A DNA stretch of 34,060 nt from Planctomycetaceae bacterium UBA6172 (GTDB taxonomy: Bacteria > Planctomycetota > Planctomycetia > Pirellulales > Pirellulaceae): NCBI GenBank assembly GCA_002422955.1, contig DITY01000197.1, positions 9,435-43,494 of the forward strand. Direction: 5' to 3'. The notes below the pieces were generated by a model, which ran no database searches, was not told the DNA's origin, and was given only the letters and a program-made list of their open reading frames with translations. The stretch's first letter is position 1; every line of letters begins with the position of its first letter. A program made the position numbers and the translations under genes. This document shows positions 18,657-26,945 of this stretch, in pieces.

Positions 18657-19577
18657 GTGCGTATCCGATTCGAAGTCATCGCAGGTCCCGACCCGGGACG
18701 CCTGATCCATCTGCAGGAAGGCTTGGTCGCCCGGTTCGGCAAAACCGACTGGGCGGACTTCAGCTTCCCGGCCGATGCGGGCATGGCGGATTTCCATTTC
18801 CTGATCGATTGCCGCCAGCAGCGGTGCGTGTTGCACGCCCTCGATTCGGCCCCCACCCAAGTCAATGCTGCGGCGGTCCAAACGCAAGAATTGTCCGATG
18901 GCGATCGGGTGTTGGCGGGCCAGACCGAGTTTCGCGTCCACTTAGAAGGGGTGTTCCGCCTCGCCGAGGATACCACGCCGGGCGTGACCCGCGACGCGGT
19001 CGCGATCGCCGCCGCGACGCTGACGTTACCGGAACTTTGCTCGCGTTTGAAACTCGGCGGTCAGGCCCCTGCGATCGCGGCCACGGCGACCGACCTCCCC
19101 GCCCTCTACGGCGGTTTGGTGGCGACCGGCGATTACCAGTCGGCGCTGCAAGTTCGCGGCTACACGCTCGGCCAGCGCCCCTGCGTCGCCTGGGGGTGTT
19201 ACTGCGTCGAACAAACGCTGCAAGGCCAGCTCGCCGGCGTGCAACGCGAAGCGCACCGAGCCGCCGCCGCATGGGTGCAGGCCCCGAGCCCGACCACCTG
19301 CCGCGCCGCCGAGGCGGCGGCGATGAAGACAGGCTACAAGGGGCCCGGCGGTTGGCTGGCCGCGGCAGCCTTCTGGTGCGGCGACAGCCTCGCCCCGGCC
19401 GATGCGGCGACCCCGGTACCGCCAGCCGATACCCTGGCCAGCCGCGCGGTCGCCGGGGCGTTGACGATCACGCTCGGTGCCGCCCCTGACAATGGGCCCC
19501 CCGCGCCGCGCTGCGCGGCGTGGCTGACGATCGCGGAGCAGATCGCTTCAGGCGAACGGATGCCCTATGAACCGTAA
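18657..19577 (+). CDS. FHA-like N-terminus plus DUF6931 domain protein
   Basis: The 306-aa product starts at a GTG with AAGGTAG upstream. Residues 1-100 look like an FHA domain (FEVIAGPDPGRLIHL, then a strand series ending FRVHL). The phosphopeptide-binding signature is degraded: the usual GR is GK (28-29) and the SRxH motif is ADFH (44-47). From about 125 it resembles DUF6931: LYGGLVATGDYQSALQVRGY, AAEAAAMKTGYKGPGGWLAAAAFWCGDSLAP, and the RAVAGAL helix. FHA proteins (TagH/Fha) often occur in T6SS loci, where they take part in phospho-signalling or as scaffolds. With the phosphobinding residues missing, a structural role is more likely here. It lies 22 bp after vgrG and 14 bp before the giant membrane gene, so it is clearly in the same operon. 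Confidence 0.75.
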   Translation: MRIRFEVIAGPDPGRLIHLQEGLVARFGKTDWADFSFPADAGMADFHFLIDCRQQRCVLHALDSAPTQVNAAAVQTQELSDGDRVLAGQTEFRVHLEGVFRLAEDTTPGVTRDAVAIAAATLTLPELCSRLKLGGQAPAIAATATDLPALYGGLVATGDYQSALQVRGYTLGQRPCVAWGCYCVEQTLQGQLAGVQREAHRAAAAWVQAPSPTTCRAAEAAAMKTGYKGPGGWLAAAAFWCGDSLAPADAATPVPPADTLASRAVAGALTITLGAAPDNGPPAPRCAAWLTIAEQIASGERMPYEP

Positions 19578-19591
19578 CCCAGGAGCCTCCC

Positions 19592-22500
19592 ATGAGCGGT
19601 AATTCGGGATGGCGTGACCTGCGGCGCAGGGCGACGATCCGCAATCGCATGTTCCAACGCACGGCGCTGTTGCTGACCTTGATCGCCCTGATCGGGGCCT
19701 TCGTTTGGTTGGTGGTCACGCCACTGCGTCACCCCAATTCGCACTTGATCTATTTGACGGCGGGTGGAGATCCCAGCCGAGCGATCGCGCCGCCACCCTT
19801 TGCCCTGGAGCAGTACGCCCACCTCACCCCGCTGCGGTCGGCGCTGTTCAACGATACCGATCTGCCGAAGATCTTGCCGCTGGTGACCCCCGCGCAGCTC
19901 GATTCGCTGCCCCCTGCTTCCGGGATTCGCATCGACTCCGTCAGCGATTCGGATGTGGTCCTCGTGGTCCTCGCGGCCCACGAGTTCCTCGGGGATAGCG
20001 GACCGGCCCTGCGTCCGTCGGGTCGAGCCGTCGCCACGGACGATTTGCCGATCCGGCAACTGCTCGAGCAGGTTCGCAGCCTGCCCGGCAAAACCAAGCT
20101 GATCCTGTTCGACATGGCTTCGCCCCTGACGCCGGACGACGGACTGCTGTTACCCGATACGTTCAGCTTGCGACTGGCCGAACTGGTGGCGCAAACCAAC
20201 GACGACTCGCTGTGGATGTTGACCTCGCATTCGCCACTGGAGCAGGCGCACGAATCCTCCGCGCTCCGTCGCACCATCTTCGGCTTCTTCGTCGCCCGCG
20301 GCTTGAAGGGCGAAGCCGATCTGGACCGGGATCGCGTCATCACCATCGGCGAATTGCTGATGTATGTCCGCGAGGGGGTCACGACCTGGGTCGGCCAGGT
20401 GACCGATGGCTACGCGACCCAAACGCCCCAATTGCTGTGGGGGGCTGGGCAGCCGAAGGTGCGGGATCTGGCAATTCCCATCCTGCCCGTGCTGGCACTG
20501 CCCGATGAAATGCGGGAGGTCGATCTCCAGATGGGCCTCCAGGAGACGGTCGCGTCGACCGATTCGGATCGGTGGCAGGGGGCGTTTCAGGGAACCGTCG
20601 CGAATCGCATGGTCCCGGGGTCCGATCGCATCCGCGACAGGTTGAACTCCGCGCGGCTCCCCCGCCCCGTCGATCCCAAGCCGCCCGAATCACCCCCCAA
20701 CGTCCTACCGCCCGGTGGTCGTACCGCCGCACCTGCTTCCAGCGGCACCGACGCCACGGCACCGACAGCAGTGGCACCCGGCACCACGGGGGCCGTTGAC
20801 TCGGGTTCCCCCGTCGCGGGTCCCAGCGGACCGCGGTCGACGGAGCCCTCCGCAACCCCGGCGGCAGCCGCCGCAACCGCGTCCGCCGGCGGGGCGGCCG
20901 CGCCCGGGACCACGCCCACGACGACCACGGGCGGCGCGGTCTTGCCCCTGAACCCGCTGGATCAGACGGTCTTGTTGGACAAGCTCGGGCTCGCCTGGTC
21001 GATCCGCGACCAACTGTTGGCCACCCGGGAATACGGCATCCGTCCCATCGACTACGCCCCCGACTTGTGGCGCACTTATGAGCAACAGTTGTTGCAGGTC
21101 GACCAGACGATCCGTGCGGGGTGGACGTTCGACATCAAGCCGTTGTTGCGGGCATTCGACGAACAACTGCTGCCGATGGAACAGTTGCTGAAATCAGCCC
21201 AGCTGGGCTCGGCGCTCGCGGGGGGAACTACCCCGGCGGCGACGGCCACCGCGGCAGCCGAACCGGGGAAACGCTTGGTCGATCAGTTTCGCCAACGCAG
21301 CCCCGAGTTCAAGAACACGCAAGGGATTCATTCCTTAACGCTGCTGATCGCCAGCGAAAGCCTGGATCAACGCTTCGACGAAACGGCCCGAACCGCCTTG
21401 CAGGCCTATTCGAAACTGCTGCAGGACGGCACCTATCAGGAGTTCACTGCCTGGCAACAAAGCGGTTGGGATCCCGACTTCGAATCGCTGCATGAGTTTC
21501 GCCCGATAACGATGTTTCCGAGCGTGGGGCCTGAGGAGTGGCCGCTGTTCCACCAATGGCTGCGGTGCGCCTGGGCCGCCGAGCATGCCGCGATCCGGGT
21601 CGTCTCGCAGCGGCAATGGCGGACTGATTTGCTAGCCGCGGATCGGGTTCGCCGCGCTGGCGAACGGGAGTTTACCGACCGGATCCGCGACGACTGGCAA
21701 GCTCGTGCGGCCGCGAGCTTTGGCGACGCGCAGCGGCAGTATGACTCGTTGATGGATTCGGTGGAGCAGGGCACCAAGATCGAACGCCTCCTGCATGACC
21801 TGCTCAACTGGCTGCCCTATTACTTCGCGCTCCATGTCCAAGGCCACGGACATCCCGAACAACCCTTCCCGACGAGCGAGGAGGTCGGTGAGCTGATCGA
21901 GTTCTTGTCGTCGGCCCGCCAAATCCAACTTGACCTGCCCTCGGTGTTTGGCGATCTGAAGGCGACGGCCGATGGCTTGGAACGGATCCAAACTCGGATG
22001 GCCGGATATGGCGACGCCGCCCAGGTCGAACGCTTGATCAGCGGTGCGGTGAAGTTGTCGGACGTCTGGTTCTTGCAGACGCTGCTCCGCACGCCGCTGA
22101 CCGACGCGTCGTCCCGCATGCGTCTGATCGCGATGTTGCCGGAACTGGAAACGGTGGCGCTGCGGGACTTCACAACGCCCGATACCCGCGAACAGGCGCT
22201 GCGGCGGTGGCGCAGCCTCAATGCCAGTGACGGCACCGAGGACCCGGCGCGGATGACCCGGTTTTCCGTCTTGCAGCGGGCCTCGAAGGATTGGGTTCGG
22301 CTGCAGCTAGCCGCCTTTGAACTGGCCGATTTTCGCGTTCCGGTCGCGGATCGTTTGACTGCGGAAGAACTCCATCGACAGTGGGCCGCCTGGCCGGACG
22401 CGAAGCGATCGACGGAACAGATCCTCGCCGACTACGATTCGTTGCGAGTGTCCCTGAGCGAAGATCGCAGACGATGGCCCACCGCGCTGGAGACGCTCCT

Positions 22501-25279
22501 CGATCGGTCGCTCGATTTGCGCAACGTTGAGCTTCGCCGCATGCAGTTCGATAACCTGCGGCGGATCGGGACCTGGATGCGATTAATCGGCGTTCCCATC
22601 GGCTCGCCCTTCGACCCGGCCAAGGTCTCCGAACGATTCGTCTCGTCACTCCGCTACAACCAGTTGGCGTGGCTGGCGGACCGCGAGCGACTGGCGGCCG
22701 CGGAGGCCGCGGCGGCGACGCTACCCCAGTTTTTGGCTACGGTGCGAGATTACCAGGAGATCGCTGGGGCGGAACCGATGCAACCGCCCTTGCCGCCACT
22801 GGGTGCCCCGAGCCTCGAGATCCGTGGCCCCGAACGGATCACCCTGGCCCCCGGTGAAACAACGGTCGATATCGAAATTACGGTCATCAATCGGGGTGGC
22901 GAAGATGCCGAACTGCACCTGGTCGTCGATACCAACCGCGGACTGCTGGATGTGGACCCCCAGGGTCGGACCAAGCTGTATCTCGAAAGCGAGTTGGCGA
23001 CGCAGCTCCGCGCGTTGGCCGCCGACGCGGAAGACCGCCGGCTCAATCTGATCAGCGGGCTGCCGACGGGACCACCCCCGGCGAGCCCGAGCGATCCGCC
23101 GGCCGACGAGGCGACAGCGGACCCGGCCGCCCCGATGCCGGAGGGCCAGGATCTGTTCGGCTTTGCCCACGTTCGGGAAGCGACTGCGCTCGCCGACCGG
23201 CTGCGGCAGGCGGCGATATACCCTTACCAGCCGGATCGTGCCGGCCTACCGCCAACCTTCCGCTTGCAACCCGGCGAATCACGCACGGTACCGCTGACCT
23301 TGCAGCGCCAGGATGGCTTTAGCAACCAAACCAAATTGCTGGTGCGAGCGATCTCCGCCCGCGATCACACCCGTCACGACGCGGAGATCGTGCTGCCCGA
23401 TCGCGCCGCCGTCGCCGTGACGATTGGCGGTGCGCCGACATCCTGGGCCGACGATTCCGATGACGGCATTCGGTTGCTGCCCTATCCCAATCGTGTGACC
23501 GGTTATCAGGTCGCGCTCCGCAACCTCCGTCGCCAGGAGTTGCAGGCGATCGTCCGGGTCCTGAGTCCGCGGCAACCGCTCGCGAGCAGCCCTCCCGACG
23601 CGATGGTGCCGGCAGCCGTGGCGGAGGCCTGGTTGGATCAACTCGGGGGAGTCGCTACGGTCCTGCCGCCCGTGTCGCTGACGCTGCCGGTCGGTGGAAG
23701 CCCGATCGAGATTTTGCCGGCGCTGCTGCCCACGAACCCGCCGACCGCTACGGGCGCCGTCGTAGGCGAAGGCGTCGCCAACCCCGCGCAACCGGCGGTC
23801 GACGCGGCGGGGTCCACCGAGGCTGTGGCGGAAGCCGCGCCCGTGATCCCGCCGGGTCTGGACATCAGCCAAGGCTTGTTGGTGGTGGTGCATGAACCGG
23901 CGACCGAGACGACCGCGATTCAGTTTGTCAGGCTGTTGCCCCAGCGGCCGAGGCGGTACGTCAACGCCGTCGCCGGCTACGACGTCAGCAGCGGACGACT
24001 TCAAATCAACTTGAACGCGATCGATGCGGCGGCTCTCCCCGAGGCCGGAATCCCCGTCATCGCTCGGATCACCGACGAGACGTCGAATCCTCTGCAACTG
24101 AAGCTCACCGGGCAGCTGGGGCGCGATGCCCCCTCCATCCTCCTAACTGCCGACATCGCCCCAGACGACAACCGCCAGGTCTTGGTCGAAATCGACGTCG
24201 ACTCGTTCCCCCGAGCGTTCTTGTTCCGGTTCTTCCCTAGCAGCAGTCAGCCTTTGATCCCCGAATGGGCCGACGCCAGTCGGATCCGCATCCTCAGCCC
24301 GGTGGCGGAGGCGGCGTTCAAGTCACCGATCGACTCGCTCGCGATCACGGCTCAGGTCGATGCCCCGCTGGGCACCTTCCTCGATCCGCGAGACGAATTG
24401 AGGATCGGGATCGACGCGAATCGTGACCGGGTATTCCGAAGTGAGAATCCGGTCCGTTTCGGCTCCGACCGGCAGGTCGACATCCGGCTGTTACCCAAGC
24501 CTCGGGACGGGGCGATTCAGCTGCTGGCAACCGTGAGCGATTTCAAGTTCGACGCACCCGCCGGGGCGGTCTCCGACGCACGGGTCAACCTGCTGGGATC
24601 GCTTCGCGCGGCGGGGCGGGAAACCTGGAGCGATCCGGTCGAAATCGTCTTGGATGGTCAACCGCCGCGACTGGGGGCGGCACGCGTCCTCCCGAGCCGG
24701 ATCGTCGGCGAAGGGAAGCCTTTAGAAATCTCCGTCAGCGCCGATGACGCGGGACTGTCAGGAGTGGCTTCGGTTAGGTTCGGCTTCGCGGCGCCGGGCA
24801 CGAACGACTTTGCCGCCGTCCCACCCCCCGTCGCCGCGGCGTCGACGCCCGGAGGGAGTTGGGCGGCGACCGTCCCGACCGCCGGCCTGCCTCCCGGCAG
24901 CCAGCGTTTGTTGATGCAGGCGGTCGATCGGGTGGGAAACGCGTCGACTCCCGAAGCGGTCGTGATCGAAATCCGGTCCGAAGCGGAAGCGATGGCCGAG
25001 AAGACGCGTCCCAAACCCGTCTCCGGCGTCGTGATCCACGGCAAAACCCCTGTGGAAGGTGCGGTGGTCGAACTCAGCACTCCCGCCGATCCGACCAAGG
25101 TGATCGCCACACGGCTCACCGACGCCTCGGGACAATTCACCTTCCAGCGGATCGCGCCGGGTGAGTACCGGGTCAGCGCCCGCGGATTGGTGAAGAACAA
25201 CCGCCGCCGCGGTGAGCAGGCGTTCGCGGTCCCAGAAGGGGATCGCGAACCAACCGCCATCCGCTTGCTGATCAAGTGA
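19592..25279 (+). CDS. Giant single-pass membrane protein with pseudo-caspase domain, linkers and Ig/carboxypeptidase-like repeats
   Basis: The 1895-aa protein starts at an ATG with AGGAG about 6 nt upstream. A basic N-terminus (RRRATIRNRMFQR) precedes one transmembrane helix (~24-43), predicting N-in and a huge periplasmic part. Residues ~118-285 follow the caspase/C14 layout: LVVLAAH with H130, then KLILFDMAS where the Cys position is Ala176, and GEADLDRDRVITIGELLMYV, an EF-hand-like segment common after caspase folds. So the histidine is kept but the nucleophile is lost. A Pro/Ala/Thr-rich linker (~355-450) is followed by a helical region to ~1070. An Ig-like segment (LEIRGPERITLAPGETTVDI), further low-complexity linkers, another Ig-like block (~1690-1790), and a CarboxypepD_reg-like domain (~1805-1895) complete it. 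It lacks TssM's Walker motifs. It sits directly after the FHA gene. Confidence 0.85.
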   Translation: MSGNSGWRDLRRRATIRNRMFQRTALLLTLIALIGAFVWLVVTPLRHPNSHLIYLTAGGDPSRAIAPPPFALEQYAHLTPLRSALFNDTDLPKILPLVTPAQLDSLPPASGIRIDSVSDSDVVLVVLAAHEFLGDSGPALRPSGRAVATDDLPIRQLLEQVRSLPGKTKLILFDMASPLTPDDGLLLPDTFSLRLAELVAQTNDDSLWMLTSHSPLEQAHESSALRRTIFGFFVARGLKGEADLDRDRVITIGELLMYVREGVTTWVGQVTDGYATQTPQLLWGAGQPKVRDLAIPILPVLALPDEMREVDLQMGLQETVASTDSDRWQGAFQGTVANRMVPGSDRIRDRLNSARLPRPVDPKPPESPPNVLPPGGRTAAPASSGTDATAPTAVAPGTTGAVDSGSPVAGPSGPRSTEPSATPAAAAATASAGGAAAPGTTPTTTTGGAVLPLNPLDQTVLLDKLGLAWSIRDQLLATREYGIRPIDYAPDLWRTYEQQLLQVDQTIRAGWTFDIKPLLRAFDEQLLPMEQLLKSAQLGSALAGGTTPAATATAAAEPGKRLVDQFRQRSPEFKNTQGIHSLTLLIASESLDQRFDETARTALQAYSKLLQDGTYQEFTAWQQSGWDPDFESLHEFRPITMFPSVGPEEWPLFHQWLRCAWAAEHAAIRVVSQRQWRTDLLAADRVRRAGEREFTDRIRDDWQARAAASFGDAQRQYDSLMDSVEQGTKIERLLHDLLNWLPYYFALHVQGHGHPEQPFPTSEEVGELIEFLSSARQIQLDLPSVFGDLKATADGLERIQTRMAGYGDAAQVERLISGAVKLSDVWFLQTLLRTPLTDASSRMRLIAMLPELETVALRDFTTPDTREQALRRWRSLNASDGTEDPARMTRFSVLQRASKDWVRLQLAAFELADFRVPVADRLTAEELHRQWAAWPDAKRSTEQILADYDSLRVSLSEDRRRWPTALETLLDRSLDLRNVELRRMQFDNLRRIGTWMRLIGVPIGSPFDPAKVSERFVSSLRYNQLAWLADRERLAAAEAAAATLPQFLATVRDYQEIAGAEPMQPPLPPLGAPSLEIRGPERITLAPGETTVDIEITVINRGGEDAELHLVVDTNRGLLDVDPQGRTKLYLESELATQLRALAADAEDRRLNLISGLPTGPPPASPSDPPADEATADPAAPMPEGQDLFGFAHVREATALADRLRQAAIYPYQPDRAGLPPTFRLQPGESRTVPLTLQRQDGFSNQTKLLVRAISARDHTRHDAEIVLPDRAAVAVTIGGAPTSWADDSDDGIRLLPYPNRVTGYQVALRNLRRQELQAIVRVLSPRQPLASSPPDAMVPAAVAEAWLDQLGGVATVLPPVSLTLPVGGSPIEILPALLPTNPPTATGAVVGEGVANPAQPAVDAAGSTEAVAEAAPVIPPGLDISQGLLVVVHEPATETTAIQFVRLLPQRPRRYVNAVAGYDVSSGRLQINLNAIDAAALPEAGIPVIARITDETSNPLQLKLTGQLGRDAPSILLTADIAPDDNRQVLVEIDVDSFPRAFLFRFFPSSSQPLIPEWADASRIRILSPVAEAAFKSPIDSLAITAQVDAPLGTFLDPRDELRIGIDANRDRVFRSENPVRFGSDRQVDIRLLPKPRDGAIQLLATVSDFKFDAPAGAVSDARVNLLGSLRAAGRETWSDPVEIVLDGQPPRLGAARVLPSRIVGEGKPLEISVSADDAGLSGVASVRFGFAAPGTNDFAAVPPPVAAASTPGGSWAATVPTAGLPPGSQRLLMQAVDRVGNASTPEAVVIEIRSEAEAMAEKTRPKPVSGVVIHGKTPVEGAVVELSTPADPTKVIATRLTDASGQFTFQRIAPGEYRVSARGLVKNNRRRGEQAFAVPEGDREPTAIRLLIK

Positions 25280-25527
25280 TTTCGACGCGTCGCGCTCGTT
25301 CCGCTCGCCCGCGGGTGGCGATCCCCATCGGCTCCCACTTCAGCCATGGCGCGGGAAAACTTGAACCGAAATCGGGCTAACTTTCTCAATCCGAATCGCT
25401 GTGGCAGCGCAGCCCGAACAACCGATGTAAACGTAGGAAACGGAATCTCGAGCGGACACCCTGACCACTGGTTCGGAGGTTTCCTCCCCCAGGTCGCCGA
25501 GCCCGTGGGGCGGATTGAGGAGCGGTG
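25280..25527 (+). other. Gap between giant membrane gene and lipoprotein gene
   Basis: This 248-bp stretch contains no recognisable promoter or terminator. A 60-codon open frame (25346-25528, starting MARENLNRNRANF) ends in a TGATG overlapping the lipoprotein start, which could couple translation. Its composition does not match a known family, so I do not call it a gene. Confidence 0.3.
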
Positions 25528-26673
25528 ATGACACGACAGCAACCACAACTACGATCACTCGGCTGGGCCTGCGGCCTGGTCGGATTGTCGTTCGTCGGCT
25601 GCTCCTCGACGCCGCTCGTGCCGCCGTTGATCCCTCCGGCCGCCGCAACCGCTGCCGCCGCGCCCGCTGCCACGACGGCGACAACGACCATCATCGCCGT
25701 GCCAGCGCCAGCGCCGGTACCCGCCTGCTCGCTCCCTCAATTCCTCGGCATTCCCCAACTATTCCAAGGCACCTTCGGACTGTTGCGACATACCCGCGAT
25801 TGCCTCGCCGCCCAGTTGGGGACGTTCTTTCCCGGACTCGAGCCGACACCCCCGCTGAAATTATTGACCGATCCGGCCAACCTCAGCCCCGACGCGCCGC
25901 CGAGCGTCCAGACGGCTGCCGAAATCAAAGCCAAGGAAGACGAAGCGCCTCAGAAGGCAAAAGCCATTGCCTATTTGGCAACCATCGGCTGCGGCTGCTA
26001 CGAAGGGGTCGCCGAAGCGTTAGCCGAAAGCCTGAAGGATTGCAGCGAAGAAGTTCGCTACGCCACCGTCAAGGCGCTCCGCGACCTCGGACTGAAGAAT
26101 TGCGCCTGCTGCGGTGGCAACAGTTGCTGTACCGTCGAGGTCCATAAAGAGTTGATGCGGTTGGCGTGGGAGACCGACGAAAGCGGCTGCTTCGTCGAAC
26201 GGTCCCAACGTGTCCGACGACTCGCGAGGCTGGCGCTGGAAACCTGCTGCGAACCGAGCTTCGATCCCAACGACGAGTCGGCGATGCCCGAAGAGGGGCC
26301 AGAAGATGGCGATGGCGAGGAAGCCGGCGCGGCCCCCGCATCTCCGTCGCCCCCCGAAGCGGTGCCGCCACCGCCGCCTGAACCGGCGACCGCTGCGAAA
26401 TCTGTCCCCGCCCGACCTTGGCGAGACATCACCGCTTCGAGCCAAGCCGCCCAGTGGACGGCCGCGCCCGCGTTGAGCATTCAAGGGCCAGCTTCCCCTG
26501 TCCAAGGGCCAACGAGCGATGCTCAAAAGATCGTGCTTAGCGTCGGACATCGTGTCCCCGCCACTGATCGCGTGAGCGCCGCGATCAGGACGAATGACGT
26601 CTCGTTCGAACACCCCGAGGCGACGGTGCGAAGGCTTCCTCAGTTGGGGGGCGCCACGGCGACCGACCGCTGA
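25528..26673 (+). CDS. Cys-rich HEAT-like lipoprotein, T6SS-linked
   Basis: The 381-aa product has a lipoprotein signal peptide: LGWACGLVGLSFVGC with the lipobox Cys at about residue 25. A low-complexity Ala/Pro/Thr tether (~30-67) follows. Residues ~140-242 form HEAT-like helix pairs (KAKAIAYLATIG, VAEALAESLKDCSEEVRYAT, LMRLAWETDESG) with unusually many cysteines, including GCGC and CACCGGNSCC, which could bind metal or form disulfides. The C-terminal third is acidic then Pro-rich and probably disordered. A Shine-Dalgarno-like GAGGAG precedes the ATG at 25528; a GTG three bases earlier is the alternative. Its place between the two giant membrane proteins, after an FHA gene, is where tssJ (a lipoprotein) often lies. 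It is not a recognisable TssJ, so a functional link is inference. Confidence 0.78.
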   Translation: MTRQQPQLRSLGWACGLVGLSFVGCSSTPLVPPLIPPAAATAAAAPAATTATTTIIAVPAPAPVPACSLPQFLGIPQLFQGTFGLLRHTRDCLAAQLGTFFPGLEPTPPLKLLTDPANLSPDAPPSVQTAAEIKAKEDEAPQKAKAIAYLATIGCGCYEGVAEALAESLKDCSEEVRYATVKALRDLGLKNCACCGGNSCCTVEVHKELMRLAWETDESGCFVERSQRVRRLARLALETCCEPSFDPNDESAMPEEGPEDGDGEEAGAAPASPSPPEAVPPPPPEPATAAKSVPARPWRDITASSQAAQWTAAPALSIQGPASPVQGPTSDAQKIVLSVGHRVPATDRVSAAIRTNDVSFEHPEATVRRLPQLGGATATDR

Positions 26674-26945
26674 CCCGTCGCTGCCGCATCGCGGTCCGGC
26701 CGCGATTCGGCCAGGTTCATGGGCCGCCGCAAATCGAGCTACACTACAAGGGCGTCCGCTCGACCTCGCAATGGGACCGGCGTGGATCTCCCCGCGAGCC
26801 CAACCTGGATTGGGCGGGCGGGACGAATCCCGCTTCGCCGCCACAATTGCGGCAGCGCCTGTCAACCGCCATCATCGCGAACCCTTGCCGCCATCGGCCC
26901 TCGCCAATTGCGGCCTGCGCCGATGACCGTTCCTAATGACCCAAC
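26674..26945 (+). promoter_or_regulatory. Intergenic region with two perfect hairpins and a direct repeat
   Basis: A 7-bp stem (ATCGCGG/CCGCGAT, 26688-26694 and 26700-26706, 5-nt loop) lies just after the lipoprotein stop. A second stem (GCGGGA/TCCCGC, 26818-26823 and 26828-26833, CGAA loop) is further on. The 10-mer CAATTGCGGC occurs twice (26844-26853 and 26905-26914). No U-tract follows either stem. A weak TACACT hexamer with a poor TTCATG 18 nt upstream is the only promoter-like match. A separate promoter or processing site for the last gene is possible. Confidence 0.35.

Noticed and set aside
25346..25528. 60-codon open frame overlapping the lipoprotein start
   Set aside because: The TGATG overlap is suggestive, but no family resemblance or ribosome-binding site supports it.
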